Source: Arthrobacter sp. efr-133-TYG-118 (GTDB lineage Bacteria; Actinomycetota; Actinomycetes; Actinomycetales; Micrococcaceae). Taken from it: DNA of 64,000 nucleotides. This document shows positions 36,694-45,259 of this stretch, piece after piece. The stretch covers positions 186,001 to 250,000 of the forward strand of contig NZ_JARVRH010000010.1 in NCBI RefSeq assembly GCF_030209755.1. The letters are read 5' to 3'. The position numbers were made by a program, and so were the translations under genes. The notes beneath the pieces were generated by a model that ran no database searches, was not told the DNA's origin, and worked only from the letters and a program-made list of their open reading frames with translations. How positions within the stretch are numbered: the stretch's first letter is position 1; every line of letters begins with the position of its first letter.

Positions 36694-37059
36694 TCAGGCG
36701 CTTCGCAGGCAGCCCGACATCATGCCTGTGAACGACGTGAAGGTCCACAGCTGTTTGACTTTGCCAGTCGCAAGGTGCTCGACCACCGATCCGGAGCCGA
36801 GGGGTGCGCCGCCCACGAAGAAATGCAGCGATCCGGCCGAGAAGCCCGCGTGCAGCGCCGCGTCGCTCAGGCATGAGCCAGCGGCCGCGATCTTCGTCTT
36901 CTGCTCGGGGGTCTTTGTGAATGACGAGAGCATTGAGACGAGCCCTCGCCTGATCTGCGAGACCGAGGTGATCTCATCCTTCGGCTTGCTGTTGTAGACC
37001 GCGGTGAGATTCGGCGCGGACGCCGGGGGAAGCAGGCGCTGGGTGTACGGGTTTTGATG
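36694..37059 (-). pseudogene. 5'-truncated gene remnant, unknown family
   Basis: A coherent minus-strand frame from 37059 to the stop at 36694 (121 codons: PYTQRLLPPASAPNLTAVYN, then ITSVSQIRRGLVSMLSSFTK, ending GMMSGCLRSA). An upstream TGA at 37060 and the absence of an early start codon indicate a lost 5' end; the first internal ATG is near 36933. It abuts the repeat-rich DNA at 37.1-37.3 kb, suggesting loss by rearrangement there. Confidence 0.5.
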
Positions 37060-37304
37060 TCACCAGGGGGCCCGCAGTCGTCGTCGTGGCATTCGATAGG
37101 CGAGGCCGGTCGGGATCGACGAAGTCGATCCGGGGTGTTCTTTGAAGAGAGGCGGGTCATTCGTTCCCACTGTACGCCTGGCGTGCTTGACCGCCCTCCG
37201 GCGGGCCGCGTGGTGAAACCGACACAGCGCCGTCTCTTGCGCCTGCTGCTCGCCTCCCGCGAGCGTACGGCGAGAACCGACTACTGACCTGAGGAGCACT
37301 TCCG

Positions 37305-37616
37305 ATGTCACACAGCGACAACACCGCTAAGAGCCCTTTGCCCGATGGCGCTCTGTCCAACGGCACAGCCACGGACCCGGCCCTGATCACGATGACCCTG
37401 CCGATGAGCCTCGACGGCGAGTTATGGCACGACATCGAGTTCGAGGGAGAGACGGCACGATACGTCGACCAGCAGGCAGCCGCCTACGTCATCGCCTATC
37501 GGGATCGGATGCACTTCGGCGTCTGCGAGAGCGTCCGCTGGACGGACTTCCCGGCGACCTATCACGCGATTTTCCTGGAGGCGTACGCCCCGGCACACGA
37601 GCACTTGTTCATCTGA
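37305..37616 (+). CDS. Hypothetical protein, 103 residues
   Basis: ATG behind TGAGGAG. A soluble, acidic product (LDGELWHDIEFEGETARYVD, RWTDFPATYHAIFLEAYAPAHEH). Not recognised; it looks like a plasmid/phage orphan. It is followed 19 bp later by the nuclease gene. Confidence 0.65.
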   Translation: MSHSDNTAKSPLPDGALSNGTATDPALITMTLPMSLDGELWHDIEFEGETARYVDQQAAAYVIAYRDRMHFGVCESVRWTDFPATYHAIFLEAYAPAHEHLFI

Positions 37617-37635
37617 GACAGAAAGCCACCATGTC

Positions 37636-38370
37636 ATGACCCAGTACCTCGCAAGCGCGCTCCCTGTCTCCGGCCTCCCGGTCCGCTCGCCCTCCGGCGA
37701 GCCTACGGGCGGAGCGTACGGCCGGCACAGCGCGCTCACGATCCTCGTCGGCCTGACCGTGATCTTTGCCCTCACCGGCTGCCAGGGCGTGCCGAGCCAG
37801 CCCGTCTCGACCAACCAGACCATCAGCCCGGTTGCTCCGGCCCAGCCGGAGGCGACGCCCACCCATTCAGCGGCCGGGGCGCAGGCCAAGGCTGTGAAGA
37901 CCACGATCGTCCGTGTCGTCGACGGCGACACGATCGAGGTTCAGGTAATCACCGATCTGCAGCCCACCAACGACGCCGGGACCCAGCACATAGTGAGGCT
38001 CCTGGGCATCGATGCGCCGGAGATGAACTACGGCAAGGGTGCACCGCCGGAATGCGGTGCACGGGCCGCGACTGATCATCTGACCGAGCTGCTGCCCAAG
38101 GGCACCGAGGTCACGATCACCCACGACCAGGCTCCCGGCGTGGATCGCACCGACCGTTACGGGCGATCCCTCGCGTACGTGTCCACGGCTGCGATTCCCG
38201 ACGTGAACCTGGCCCAGCTGAAAAGCGGCTACGCCGAAGCTTGGATCCCCAAGAGCGCGGCTCAGCCCGAGCGATGGAACGACTACCTCTCCGCCGCCGA
38301 GCTGCCCAAGTACGCCAAGACCGGCGCATACGGAGCACCGGAGCACTGTCAGAGCCTCGGCCGCAAATAA
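37636..38370 (+). CDS. Thermonuclease-family (SNase) lipoprotein
   Basis: 244 residues. Residues 80-240 form a staphylococcal-nuclease-like OB fold: VRVVDGDTIEVQVI, RLLGIDAPEMNYG, the Ca/catalytic region and TDRYGRSLAYV. A lipoprotein signal (LTVIFALTGCQG) puts it on the cell surface. Oddly, the N-terminal ~30 residues are encoded by the intergenic repeat (37687-37712) that elsewhere lies in leaders. The start ATG 37636 has a poor ribosome site, yet no later start leaves a usable signal peptide. Surface nucleases are common on conjugative elements. Confidence 0.85.
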   Translation: MTQYLASALPVSGLPVRSPSGEPTGGAYGRHSALTILVGLTVIFALTGCQGVPSQPVSTNQTISPVAPAQPEATPTHSAAGAQAKAVKTTIVRVVDGDTIEVQVITDLQPTNDAGTQHIVRLLGIDAPEMNYGKGAPPECGARAATDHLTELLPKGTEVTITHDQAPGVDRTDRYGRSLAYVSTAAIPDVNLAQLKSGYAEAWIPKSAAQPERWNDYLSAAELPKYAKTGAYGAPEHCQSLGRK

Positions 38371-38374
38371 AACA

Positions 38375-38393
38375 GAGTCGGCACAGCCGACTC
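38375..38393 (+). repeat. Covarying short hairpin, copy 1 (GAGTCGGC-ACA-GCCGACTC)
   Basis: 8-bp arms, 3-nt loop, followed by GGG and 10 nt later by TCGACAGAG. First of five copies of the same design; see the findings. It lies right after the nuclease stop. Confidence 0.75.
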
Positions 38394-38572
38394 GGGAACA
38401 TCATCGACAGAGTTCGAGGCTCGAGAAGACGAGCGAGAACTCCGACCGGACCGGCTTACGCCGGACGAGGGACTGAGCTGCCAGCGGCCGGTAACAGGCA
38501 CACAGCACAGTCCACGTAGCAAGAGAGCTTCGCACCCGTGGTCACTGGAGGGCCGCTCGTCCAATCTCGCCT

Positions 38573-38606
38573 CCGTAGGCTCGCCGCTCCTCCGGCGAGC
38601 CTACGG
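38573..38606. repeat. Long hairpin built on the GGCGAGCCTACGG motif
   Basis: CCGTAGGCTCGCCG (38573-38586) and its exact complement (38593-38606) with a 6-nt loop. The right arm is the same motif found at 37687-37712 and 48066-48090. Confidence 0.75.
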
Positions 38607-38854
38607 ACGGAGAGCATACGACGACAAGAACCCGCACGGCGAGCGAAGAGACGACGAGCGCAAGACGAGGCATGACCTCTGAGCGCGGATCCGAATGCTA
38701 GGGGAATCGGGGTAGCTCCCCGACGCTACGAGGCGGCCAACGAACTGCGAAACCGGACAGGCGGCGCTTGCTCTCTCACACTCTTCTGAAGCCCGAGCTG
38801 CGACTATCGCGTTGCGGGCATCAGGACCAGCCGGGGAAAGTACCCCGGCGCAAG

Positions 38855-39030
38855 GGTCTGTGGCTCAACGGCACAGCATCAGGCGTTCTGACTCACCGGG
38901 GTTCGACTCCCCAGGCACCAGCGGCAGGTGAGACCCGGACGACAGGCGCGGCAGCACAGCGCGACGCACTGAAAACGCAGGTTCGAATCCTGTCGGACCC
39001 ACCAAATGCGAACGGTTCGATTCCGTACTG
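38855..39030 (+). other. tRNA-like remnants in tandem
   Basis: Three T-arm-like pieces in 175 bp. 38855-38920 has a tRNA-like D-arm (GTGGCTCAACGG), GGGGTTCGACTCCCC and ends in ACCA, but its anticodon and acceptor stems do not pair properly. 38976-39004 has CAGGTTCGAATCCTG, an acceptor half and a terminal CCA, but no matching 5' half. 39012-39027 has ACGGTTCGATTCCGT. None folds into a full cloverleaf by eye, so these are not called as functional tRNA genes. Confidence 0.5.
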
Positions 39031-39123
39031 CAGGAGGCTAGCGCCTGCAGACCTCATACTCGCGAGGCCGAGGTCCCCTGGACGGGGCGCGTCATCAACT
39101 TCACTGCCGCTTGGTCACCACCA

Positions 39124-39160
39124 AGAGAAGCCCCGATGCCAATGGCGTCGGGGCTTCTCT
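39124..39160 (+). terminator. Very strong 17-bp hairpin terminator
   Basis: AGAGAAGCCCCGATGCC (39124-39140) and GGCGTCGGGGCTTCTCT (39144-39160) pair with one G-U, 3-nt loop, followed by TTC. A decayed relative (GATGCC..GGCGTCGG) lies at 43211-43230, just before the second copy of the direct repeat. Confidence 0.8.
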
Positions 39161-39165
39161 TTCAT

Positions 39166-39214
39166 GTGACGGCTCCGGCTCCGCCGGTGTTCTTCGGCCT
39201 CCCGCAAGCGTACG
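39166..39214. repeat. Direct repeat, copy 1 (49 bp)
   Basis: Starts GTGACGGCTCCGGCT and ends CTCCCGCAAGCGTACG; 45 of 49 bases match 43242-43290. The two copies bracket the minus-strand lipase cassette. Confidence 0.85.
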
Positions 39215-39357
39215 GCCGTACCCAAAACAGACCAGACCAGACCGTCGACATTTCCTGGCGCGGTGCAGAATGGTCAGCGTGTGCGGACGCTAGGTGATGA
39301 GCCGGGCCACCGGAGACCTCCTGAGCTAAGCCGCACTCTTGCGCGGTTTCGTAATTC

Positions 39358-41094
39358 CTAGTAAGGCGAACCCGTGGTTTGCACAGTCGTTGTGTAGGAG
39401 GCGGGGCCGGCTCCTGTTTGCGCGTTCCAAACCCGGAACCTTACCTGGTCGCCAGAAGTCAAGACATAAGGATTCCCGTATTGGCCTGTGAATCCGGCAA
39501 TCGTAAAGGCGGTGTCGGTCCAACTTGTAACCCGAATTGTGACCAAGTCGACGGCGGACTCTTGGGCGGTGCCACAGGACGCCCCGGTGTCTGTGCCGGG
39601 CGCGTACGAAGGATCGCCGTGCCCGGCGTTCCACCCAGCCGTCAAGTCAGAAACTTCAATACACGGGAAGTCACCGTTGAACGGAGCCTGATTCCCAAAC
39701 CCGCTTCCCGAGATGATGACGGTCTGCGTCTGTGATGGCGAAACCTTGCTCACCGACGTGATCGTGACAATGGCCGCTCGTTTTCCCGGGACCGGATCAG
39801 AGGGAGACCGGTCTGTGTAGGTACCCTTGATGCCTGCGATGGGGGATGCGTTGGCCGCTTCGGGCTTGACGGCGCCGACCGCAGCATTGGTGCCGTTGAT
39901 CGTCCGCAGAAGGTTCATGTGGAAGCACGGGTTGGTTTTACCGAAGACGTGCCCGATGAAACCGTCTTTTACGGCCCCCAATGTGGGGCCAAAGGCTTGA
40001 AGGAAAGTGTCGCCTCCATCCGCTCCTGCCGCCAACGCGAAGCCGCATGATTCGTCTTTCACTGTTCCGCTTCCAGCGGAGGCAGAATCATTGGCGACGA
40101 TGACATCACCTCCGTTGATTCCGGGCCCGTCAGTTCCGGCGCCGAACAGTGAAATCCCTCTAAACATGGTGGAACCTTCGACCGCAGTGACATGGACGGT
40201 GGACGGCCAAGCGGCCAAAGCCTGAAGTTGCGGGGAACCAGAGCGCAAGGCTTGGCCTGCATCCGAGTCGAATCCTGTGATGAAGGACGGAAGATTGTCG
40301 CACGGGAAGGTCAAGTCCGTAGTGCTGTGGGTCATCTGACGTCCGCATATGTAAGTGATGATCCACGCGGCTAGGGCGACCCCGCTGGCGACGTTGGGAC
40401 GGGTCAGATTTGAGGCGGCTCCGTTGGCGATCGCCTTCGCTGCCAATGCTGCAACAGCGGAGCCGGTGTTGGGCGTTCCGAAGGTGACGACCTGACTGAC
40501 GCGGTCCTTGATCGCCGGCCCCTTGGTTGCCTTCTGGTCTAGGGCGAAGCGTGCGGCGAGTCCACCCATCGAATGCGCGATGATTTCAGCTTTGGTGCCG
40601 TAGAAGTCGGTAAGGCATTCAATCGCGGAAGCGAGCCGTGGTCCGATATTCGAATCATTCACCCATCGGTTCGAGTACTGGCTGTAGTCAAAGTTATAGA
40701 TCGCCAAACCTGGAATGTTTTCCAGCTGGCCGGTAAGGGAGAACGGCAATTTTACGCCGTCTCCGCCGTCCCCGCCGTCGGCAAACAGATCGATGGGCTG
40801 GGTAAACGTTCCGGTCGAGCCGTTCCACCCATGGACCAAAATTACCGGAACAGGTCTTTTACCGTCGACAGGCTTCGACACGATGGGCTGACCTTTCGCG
40901 TCTTTGTCTGCGTCCGGTGCCGCGGTCACACCGTATTGGCTGCAGGTGTCCGTGCGAAAGTTGGCGGCAGTGCTCAAACCTGCCGGGGGAGAGGGAGTTT
41001 CCGCAGCGGCTAACGGGACTGCCATTACACCCATGAGAACGAGAGCAGCCACTGTTAACGCGGCAGACAGCAATCGCGCGCGGTCACCTTTCAT
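39358..41094 (-). CDS. Secreted alpha/beta-hydrolase (lipase-like) with C-terminal beta domain
   Basis: 578 residues from ATG 41094, overlapping the upstream gene's stop (ATGA). Signal peptide LVLMGVMAVPLAAAET. The oxyanion motif VILVHGWNGS is at about residues 84-93 and the nucleophile Ser175 in AHSMGGLAARF. Asp and His are not certain (candidates in the GFDSDAG and GHVFG regions). Residues 470-578 form an IPT/Ig-like beta domain (VSPSQTQTVIISGSGFG). Extracellular triacylglycerol lipase or esterase; substrate unknown. Confidence 0.88.
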   Translation of the reverse strand: MKGDRARLLSAALTVAALVLMGVMAVPLAAAETPSPPAGLSTAANFRTDTCSQYGVTAAPDADKDAKGQPIVSKPVDGKRPVPVILVHGWNGSTGTFTQPIDLFADGGDGGDGVKLPFSLTGQLENIPGLAIYNFDYSQYSNRWVNDSNIGPRLASAIECLTDFYGTKAEIIAHSMGGLAARFALDQKATKGPAIKDRVSQVVTFGTPNTGSAVAALAAKAIANGAASNLTRPNVASGVALAAWIITYICGRQMTHSTTDLTFPCDNLPSFITGFDSDAGQALRSGSPQLQALAAWPSTVHVTAVEGSTMFRGISLFGAGTDGPGINGGDVIVANDSASAGSGTVKDESCGFALAAGADGGDTFLQAFGPTLGAVKDGFIGHVFGKTNPCFHMNLLRTINGTNAAVGAVKPEAANASPIAGIKGTYTDRSPSDPVPGKRAAIVTITSVSKVSPSQTQTVIISGSGFGNQAPFNGDFPCIEVSDLTAGWNAGHGDPSYAPGTDTGASCGTAQESAVDLVTIRVTSWTDTAFTIAGFTGQYGNPYVLTSGDQVRFRVWNAQTGAGPASYTTTVQTTGSPY

Positions 41095-41531
41095 CTTGTC
41101 ACCGGTACCGTTGCGAGGACTTTCCACTTGCCGTCTTCCAGAACCATCATGGCGGCGTACGTTTGATCAGCTTGGTTGGGCTTGCTGATTTCCACCTGAA
41201 CGAGGCCCTGCGAGGCCCCCGACGTCGACCAGCTGTTTTCGACCACATGGGTTTTTGTGCCCGGCGGAAAGGCTTGACCGTACTCTGCCCGGACCGGGCT
41301 CTGTGTCGAGACGTATTCTGCCGGATCCGCCGGCAAGCTGCTGATGGCGTCCGCAACTTCAGTTGGGACGGGCGAACTAGTCCGGGAAGCGGACGACCCG
41401 GTGGCAGACGCCGTCGCCACCGGCGGGGTCGGCGTTCCGCGTGCTCCGGCTAGTACCCACCACGAAAGCAAACCGACCACAAATATTGCGATGGCCGCTC
41501 CACCGCTGATGAAAATTGTCCGTCGGCTCAT
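41091..41531 (-). CDS. Membrane-anchored small protein coupled to the lipase gene
   Basis: 146 residues. One N-terminal helix (about 8-28), a Thr/Ser/Pro linker, then a folded outside domain ending LVQVEISKPNQADQTYAAMMVLEDGKWKVLATV, the look of an NTF2/SH3-like lumazine-type domain. It precedes the lipase gene with a 4-bp overlap; the two may work together at the cell surface. Confidence 0.72.
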   Translation of the reverse strand: MSRRTIFISGGAAIAIFVVGLLSWWVLAGARGTPTPPVATASATGSSASRTSSPVPTEVADAISSLPADPAEYVSTQSPVRAEYGQAFPPGTKTHVVENSWSTSGASQGLVQVEISKPNQADQTYAAMMVLEDGKWKVLATVPVTR

Positions 41532-41622
41532 GTAAAGCTCCTTGCCCGTTTGTCACCGTAAGTGAGAACCGTTGACTCACGCCACTGCACCGGAAGATGC
41601 CCTCCTTTGGGCGGCTCCGGGC

Positions 41623-42111
41623 TTAGCCGGCAGATCCGATCGTCCATTGTTTAGACGTCCAATCAACGGCGTTATCAATTGAGGAAGAGTTGTTGCGGTT
41701 TGCTTTTTTCCCCTCACCCAGGCCTGTGACCCCGCAAAAAGTGTTGACTGCCTGAACAACGCCGACAGTGTTTCCCGGGCCATACTGTTTGAGTTTGTGC
41801 AAAGCAAGGAGCGATTTCAGTGTCGACTGCTTATCGTCATAGGACCTGGCAGCGTATTGATCGCACGTCCGGTTGCCGGAAGCTGAACAGCCTGGGAGGC
41901 GGTTGTAAGTATTACGAACGCCATGGTCGGTTTGGAGACCAGGGAGCACAAAGGGTGCGTTGCTGGTTGAGGGTGCAAAGTTTTCGTCCTTCCATCGTTT
42001 AATACCGTTCAGGGTCCCCTTTCGATGATGAACAGTTTGCGACCTTGCCCATGGGACGGGCGTGCTTTTCGCCTGAGGCTTCTCTCCCGTCAACGTCGGC
42101 GCCGCCTGCAA
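41623..42111 (-). CDS. Hypothetical protein, possibly the C-terminal part of a nuclease/toxin-like gene
   Basis: 162 codons from a TTG with no ribosome site, beginning 21 bp after the previous stop in the same frame. Paired Cys in CSASGNRTCDQYAARSYDD and the final NAVDWTSKQWTIG give it a folded, disulfide-type look. CDQYAARS faintly recalls the CDEYPF motif of NucA/NucB-type nucleases, without certainty. It may lack its true N-terminus. Confidence 0.4.
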   Translation of the reverse strand: MQAAPTLTGEKPQAKSTPVPWARSQTVHHRKGTLNGIKRWKDENFAPSTSNAPFVLPGLQTDHGVRNTYNRLPGCSASGNRTCDQYAARSYDDKQSTLKSLLALHKLKQYGPGNTVGVVQAVNTFCGVTGLGEGKKANRNNSSSIDNAVDWTSKQWTIGSAG

Positions 42112-42132
42112 GAAGAACGATCTGTCACGTTT

Positions 42133-42834
42133 TTACCGCTCATTCGCCTGGATGGCTGTGATTGACGCTTCGACGTTCCCGGGAATCTGAAGTGTGAAAC
42201 TGCCGGCTGGTATTGTCACGCCACGTTCTGCGAGGCTTTTGAGCCGTTCCAATTCAAAGCGCTCCGCGACGGTAAACGGGACCGATATCGAGGCCCGATG
42301 CCAAGCGATCATGGCCGCAAGCCAGAGTGCCAGCTTCGGAACGACGACGCTTCGACCACTCCATAGCTCGATACCTGCTAGCCCCCGGGATGTTCGAACC
42401 ATGATGTCTATGTAATGGTCGGCCCCGCCAATCAGCGGTTTTTGCTCTCGCAGAACCACACTTTCGATCCATTCGTGCCTAATGTTTCCGATCGCGACAA
42501 GTCCCGCACTTCGTCGTTTTGCACGGGCTTTGCTCACCGCGTTCGCTGTGAGTGCAACTGCAAGCCCGACTGCTCCAAGCCCCACCCATCCTCCTCCTTT
42601 GTCAAAGTCCATGGTGAGAAATGCAATGCGGCGATCAGTGACAATCAGAGTGGTCCCGTCCGGCAACTTCCAGCTGGCAGGCTTGAGCCCGGATACCTGG
42701 CAACTACACGTGAACTGAACAGACTCGCCGGCTTCGAGCTGCAAGCGTGAGCCGTCCGGACTGCCGACAGCCCAGTAGGGTTGTACTTCGCTTCCGACTT
42801 CCTGAAGCCCCAGAAGCTGGTCTGGAAAGGTCAT
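42133..42834 (-). CDS. PH-like domain membrane-associated protein
   Basis: 233 residues. TTLIVTDRRIAFLTMDF is the strand pattern of bacterial PH-like (YdbT/GRAM-type) domains. A central hydrophobic segment VGLGAVGLAVALTANAV follows, then IRHEWIESVVLRE and ADHYIDIMVRTSRG. Function unknown; it heads the minus-strand cassette. Confidence 0.7.
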   Translation of the reverse strand: MTFPDQLLGLQEVGSEVQPYWAVGSPDGSRLQLEAGESVQFTCSCQVSGLKPASWKLPDGTTLIVTDRRIAFLTMDFDKGGGWVGLGAVGLAVALTANAVSKARAKRRSAGLVAIGNIRHEWIESVVLREQKPLIGGADHYIDIMVRTSRGLAGIELWSGRSVVVPKLALWLAAMIAWHRASISVPFTVAERFELERLKSLAERGVTIPAGSFTLQIPGNVEASITAIQANER

Positions 42835-43241
42835 TGCGTGACTCCTACAGTTGTGCGGGCATGACGCTCGCAGACGGCGCTATTGCCTTGTGACGCAGCG
42901 TTGGGACCGGTCTGGCCCAACAATTCATATATCCATGAACGGGATGCCGGTAGAGTGCCGGTTACTTGGTTCCCGCTTCATTAATCCGGCCACACAGTTT
43001 GGGATTACCCGTAACGTGCTCAGCCTGGATGTCACGTCGCCAAGCCGTGCTTTCACCGTCGGCGATGATCGCCAGCCCGCACGTATCAGCAGATGCCCTG
43101 CTCTGAATGCCCGGCGCTGAACTCCTGTAATTCCCGCAATGCACGCCGTCGACGAGCGCATGGGGACGGGGGAGAAGGGCCGGTTTCTCCAAAAATAGTC
43201 AGCTCGTCAAGATGCCGAAGAGGCGTCGGTGCTTCGTTCGT

Positions 43242-43290
43242 GTGACGGCTCCGGCTTCGCCGGTGTTGTTTGGCCTCCCGCAAGCGTGCG
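43242..43290. repeat. Direct repeat, copy 2 (49 bp)
   Basis: 45/49 identical to 39166-39214 and in the same orientation. Confidence 0.85.
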
Positions 43291-43315
43291 CCGGTGTGTC
43301 AAGCAGGACAAACCA

Positions 43316-43332
43316 GGCCAGCAGAGCTGGCC
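43316..43332 (+). repeat. Covarying short hairpin, copy 2 (GGCCAGC-AGA-GCTGGCC)
   Basis: 7-bp arms, AGA loop, directly followed by CGGG, then TTCATCGACAGAGAC. It ends 62 bp before the start of the next gene. Confidence 0.75.
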
Positions 43333-43394
43333 CGGGATCTTCATCGACAGAGACATCTCTCTGTACCGGAACACACCTTCACGAGGAGTCCAAC

Positions 43395-43610
43395 ATGGCC
43401 CAGCTCGCTGACCTCCACGACGCCGACAAGCGCATGCGCGATCCGCAGGTCCGCGCGCTCGCGGCGAAGCTCACTATCCCGCACCCGCTGAACAACGTCC
43501 ACGCCGACGGTATTTCCCCATGCCGGCATGGACGGAACCACGCCCGGTTCCAGTTTTGCCGGCAGGCGATACGCGTCATCCGCATCCTTCCAACGAGCCA
43601 CATCTCATGA
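43395..43610 (+). CDS. Hypothetical protein, 71 residues
   Basis: ATG behind ACGAGGAG. The first ~34 residues (LADLHDADKRMRDPQVRALAAKLTIPHPLNN) look like a real helical protein. The rest is Arg/His-rich and unlike it, so the gene may be truncated by fusion to foreign DNA near 43500. First gene of a small plus-strand run. Confidence 0.5.
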   Translation: MAQLADLHDADKRMRDPQVRALAAKLTIPHPLNNVHADGISPCRHGRNHARFQFCRQAIRVIRILPTSHIS

Positions 43611-43638
43611 CCACCCGCTTGTAAGGAGCCACCACGCC

Positions 43639-44046
43639 ATGTTCACGATGACCCCCGCCCAGAGCTGGGCGTCCATGCTTCTGGTCTTCATCCTCGTCGG
43701 CCTGGCTGTGCATCTCATAGTCACCTTCGACACCTGGCTGACCCTCCGTCAGCTCAGGCGCTCGACGGCGGAGAGCACGGCCGTAACAGGCCTGGCTCCC
43801 GAAGGGCCATTCGCAACAGTGCACGACCTGGCCGAGGCCAGGACTCGCCGGGCCGAGCTGCACAGGGCCGAAACCCTGAATGCCGACCCGAATGCGATGA
43901 GGTCTACGACTACGCCGTTCACGGGCTCTGACACCAGAAAGCACAAGGCACACGCCATGCCCATCACTCTGCCGGGCCTCTCGCGCCCAGCTCGTGACCG
44001 GAAACGCCGCGTTTCCACCCACGCCCGATCCCAGGAGACACCATGA
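43639..44046 (+). CDS. Single-pass membrane protein, unknown
   Basis: 135 residues; ATG behind TAAGGAG. One helix near the N-terminus (SMLLVFILVGLAVHLIVTF), then a polar cytoplasmic tail. Overlaps the next start by 4 bp. Confidence 0.62.
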   Translation: MFTMTPAQSWASMLLVFILVGLAVHLIVTFDTWLTLRQLRRSTAESTAVTGLAPEGPFATVHDLAEARTRRAELHRAETLNADPNAMRSTTTPFTGSDTRKHKAHAMPITLPGLSRPARDRKRRVSTHARSQETP

Positions 44047-44393
44047 CCCTCAGCGAAGCGCCCCGCCTCAACGTCGTCGCCGAAGCGGTCACCATTCGGT
44101 TCTGCGGCGGCTCGCTCGAGCTCACCGGCAAGCTGCTGTTCGACCCGCGGACTGCCGTGCTTGTCCTCGGCACCGAGGATGGCGAGCCCGAAGAAGTGCT
44201 CACGGTGAACCTCGCCGTGTACGGGCTGTTTCCCGAGACCGCTGACGAAGTCCTCGTCAAGGACTGGTCCGAGGGAGAGGGCACAGCCCAGAGCCTCATC
44301 GACGCCGGCGTCGTAGTGTTCGTGAGAGAGCACTTCGTCGGCCCGTTCTCCTCCCGCGCCGTCCGGCTGCGGCTCATCACGAAGGAAGGCTGA
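44043..44393 (+). CDS. Hypothetical protein, 116 residues
   Basis: A beta-rich, acidic soluble product (AEAVTIRFCGGSLELTGKLLF, AGVVVFVREHFVGPFSS). Coupled by ATGA overlap to the preceding gene. Not recognised. Confidence 0.65.
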   Translation: MTLSEAPRLNVVAEAVTIRFCGGSLELTGKLLFDPRTAVLVLGTEDGEPEEVLTVNLAVYGLFPETADEVLVKDWSEGEGTAQSLIDAGVVVFVREHFVGPFSSRAVRLRLITKEG

Positions 44394-44398
44394 CCATC

Positions 44399-44917
44399 AT
44401 GGCAGAATCCGAGCAACAGCATGACGACGGCGAGCTCCTGACCTGTATGACCGCGCTGCCGCCTTTCGAGGAGACAGAGCAGGGGCGTCGCGAACTCGAG
44501 GCAAAGCCGGGCTTCACCGGCACGCTGCAGGAATACCTCGACTGGCTCGACAAGATGCTCATGTACGGCGGCCGCGTTGAGCAGGGTCTGCTCGGCTTGA
44601 TGTACTGGGAGTCCAGCCACAGGGGCGGATTGTTCATCTTCCAGATCCCGCAGGACGCACTCGACAGCGAGCAGGTCCTCGAGTGGATGAAGCCGGAGAC
44701 CAACGTCTTCGAGACGATCTACCTCGTCGACGAGATCCGCATCCCGCACGAGAGCTGGATCATCGACCCGGAACGGGAGAAGGTCGAGCTCTCGTGCGGG
44801 ATGCGCACCGATGAGAACGGCAACATCCGGCGGACTCTGATTGTCATGCCGGAGGAGCTGGACGACGAGACGCTGAGGCTGTTCCATCGGCGCACGCTCG
44901 AGCAGGGCAAGGGCTGA
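44399..44917 (+). CDS. Hypothetical protein, 172 residues
   Basis: Starts 5 bp after the previous stop. Acidic; contains TLQEYLDWLDKMLMYGGRVEQGLLGLMYWESS and HESWIIDPEREKVELSCGM. No family recognised. Likely part of one transcript with its neighbours. Confidence 0.65.
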   Translation: MAESEQQHDDGELLTCMTALPPFEETEQGRRELEAKPGFTGTLQEYLDWLDKMLMYGGRVEQGLLGLMYWESSHRGGLFIFQIPQDALDSEQVLEWMKPETNVFETIYLVDEIRIPHESWIIDPEREKVELSCGMRTDENGNIRRTLIVMPEELDDETLRLFHRRTLEQGKG

Positions 44918-44921
44918 AGCG

Positions 44922-45245
44922 ATGGCTGAGATCTTGTCCGATTCCAGTGCGCCGACCACAACCACAGTGTTCGATGTCGCAGAGTACATCCTCTCCAAGA
45001 ACGCGGTAGAGCACCCTGAGAATCCAACGATGTCGACGATGAAACTGCAGAAGCTCGTCTACTACTGCCAGGCCTGGCACCTCGCCTGGGACGGCCGGAC
45101 GCTGTTCCCGGAGGAGATCCAGGCCTGGGCCTCCGGTCCCGTATGCCCGGCACTCTACGAGGTACACCGCGGCATCTTCGCGGTCGGGCCGGGCTTCTTC
45201 GCGAAGCGCCTGCACGTACGCAACGACATCGCAAGCTGCGAATAA
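44922..45245 (+). pseudogene. 3'-truncated Panacea (DUF4065) protein
   Basis: 107 residues. VFDVAEYILSK, MSTMKLQKLVYYCQAWHLAW and ASGPVCPALYEVHRG are the signature of Panacea/SocA-like antitoxin domains. Similarity stops after GPGFF (about 45200), and the usual C-terminal third (TH..PW) is missing. Minus-strand genes begin just after, so the 3' end was probably replaced. Confidence 0.75.
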
Positions 45246-45259
45246 CGCTAAAGCATCAG

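Larger units (their letters stand above)
38371..39357. other. 1-kb gene-free, hairpin- and tRNA-like-rich tract
   Basis: No coding frame is convincing. Structures seen: the short hairpin 38375-38393, 14-bp arms at 38573-38606, hairpins at 38707-38723, 38830-38849 and 39028-39050, tRNA-like fragments 38855-39030, a strong terminator 39124-39160 and repeat 39166-39214. It may encode one or more structured RNAs or be the debris of a tRNA array. Confidence 0.6.
42835..43394. other. Gene-free stretch holding repeat copy 2 and hairpin copy 2
   Basis: No protein-like frame. A decayed terminator-like word lies near 43211-43230, the direct repeat at 43242-43290, the hairpin at 43316-43332 and TTCATCGACAGAGAC at 43340-43354. 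It serves as the leader of the gene starting at 43395. Confidence 0.6.

Noticed and set aside
38855..39004. Functional tRNA genes
   Set aside because: T-arms and CCA are present but acceptor and anticodon stems do not pair by eye, so I kept them as tRNA-like remnants.
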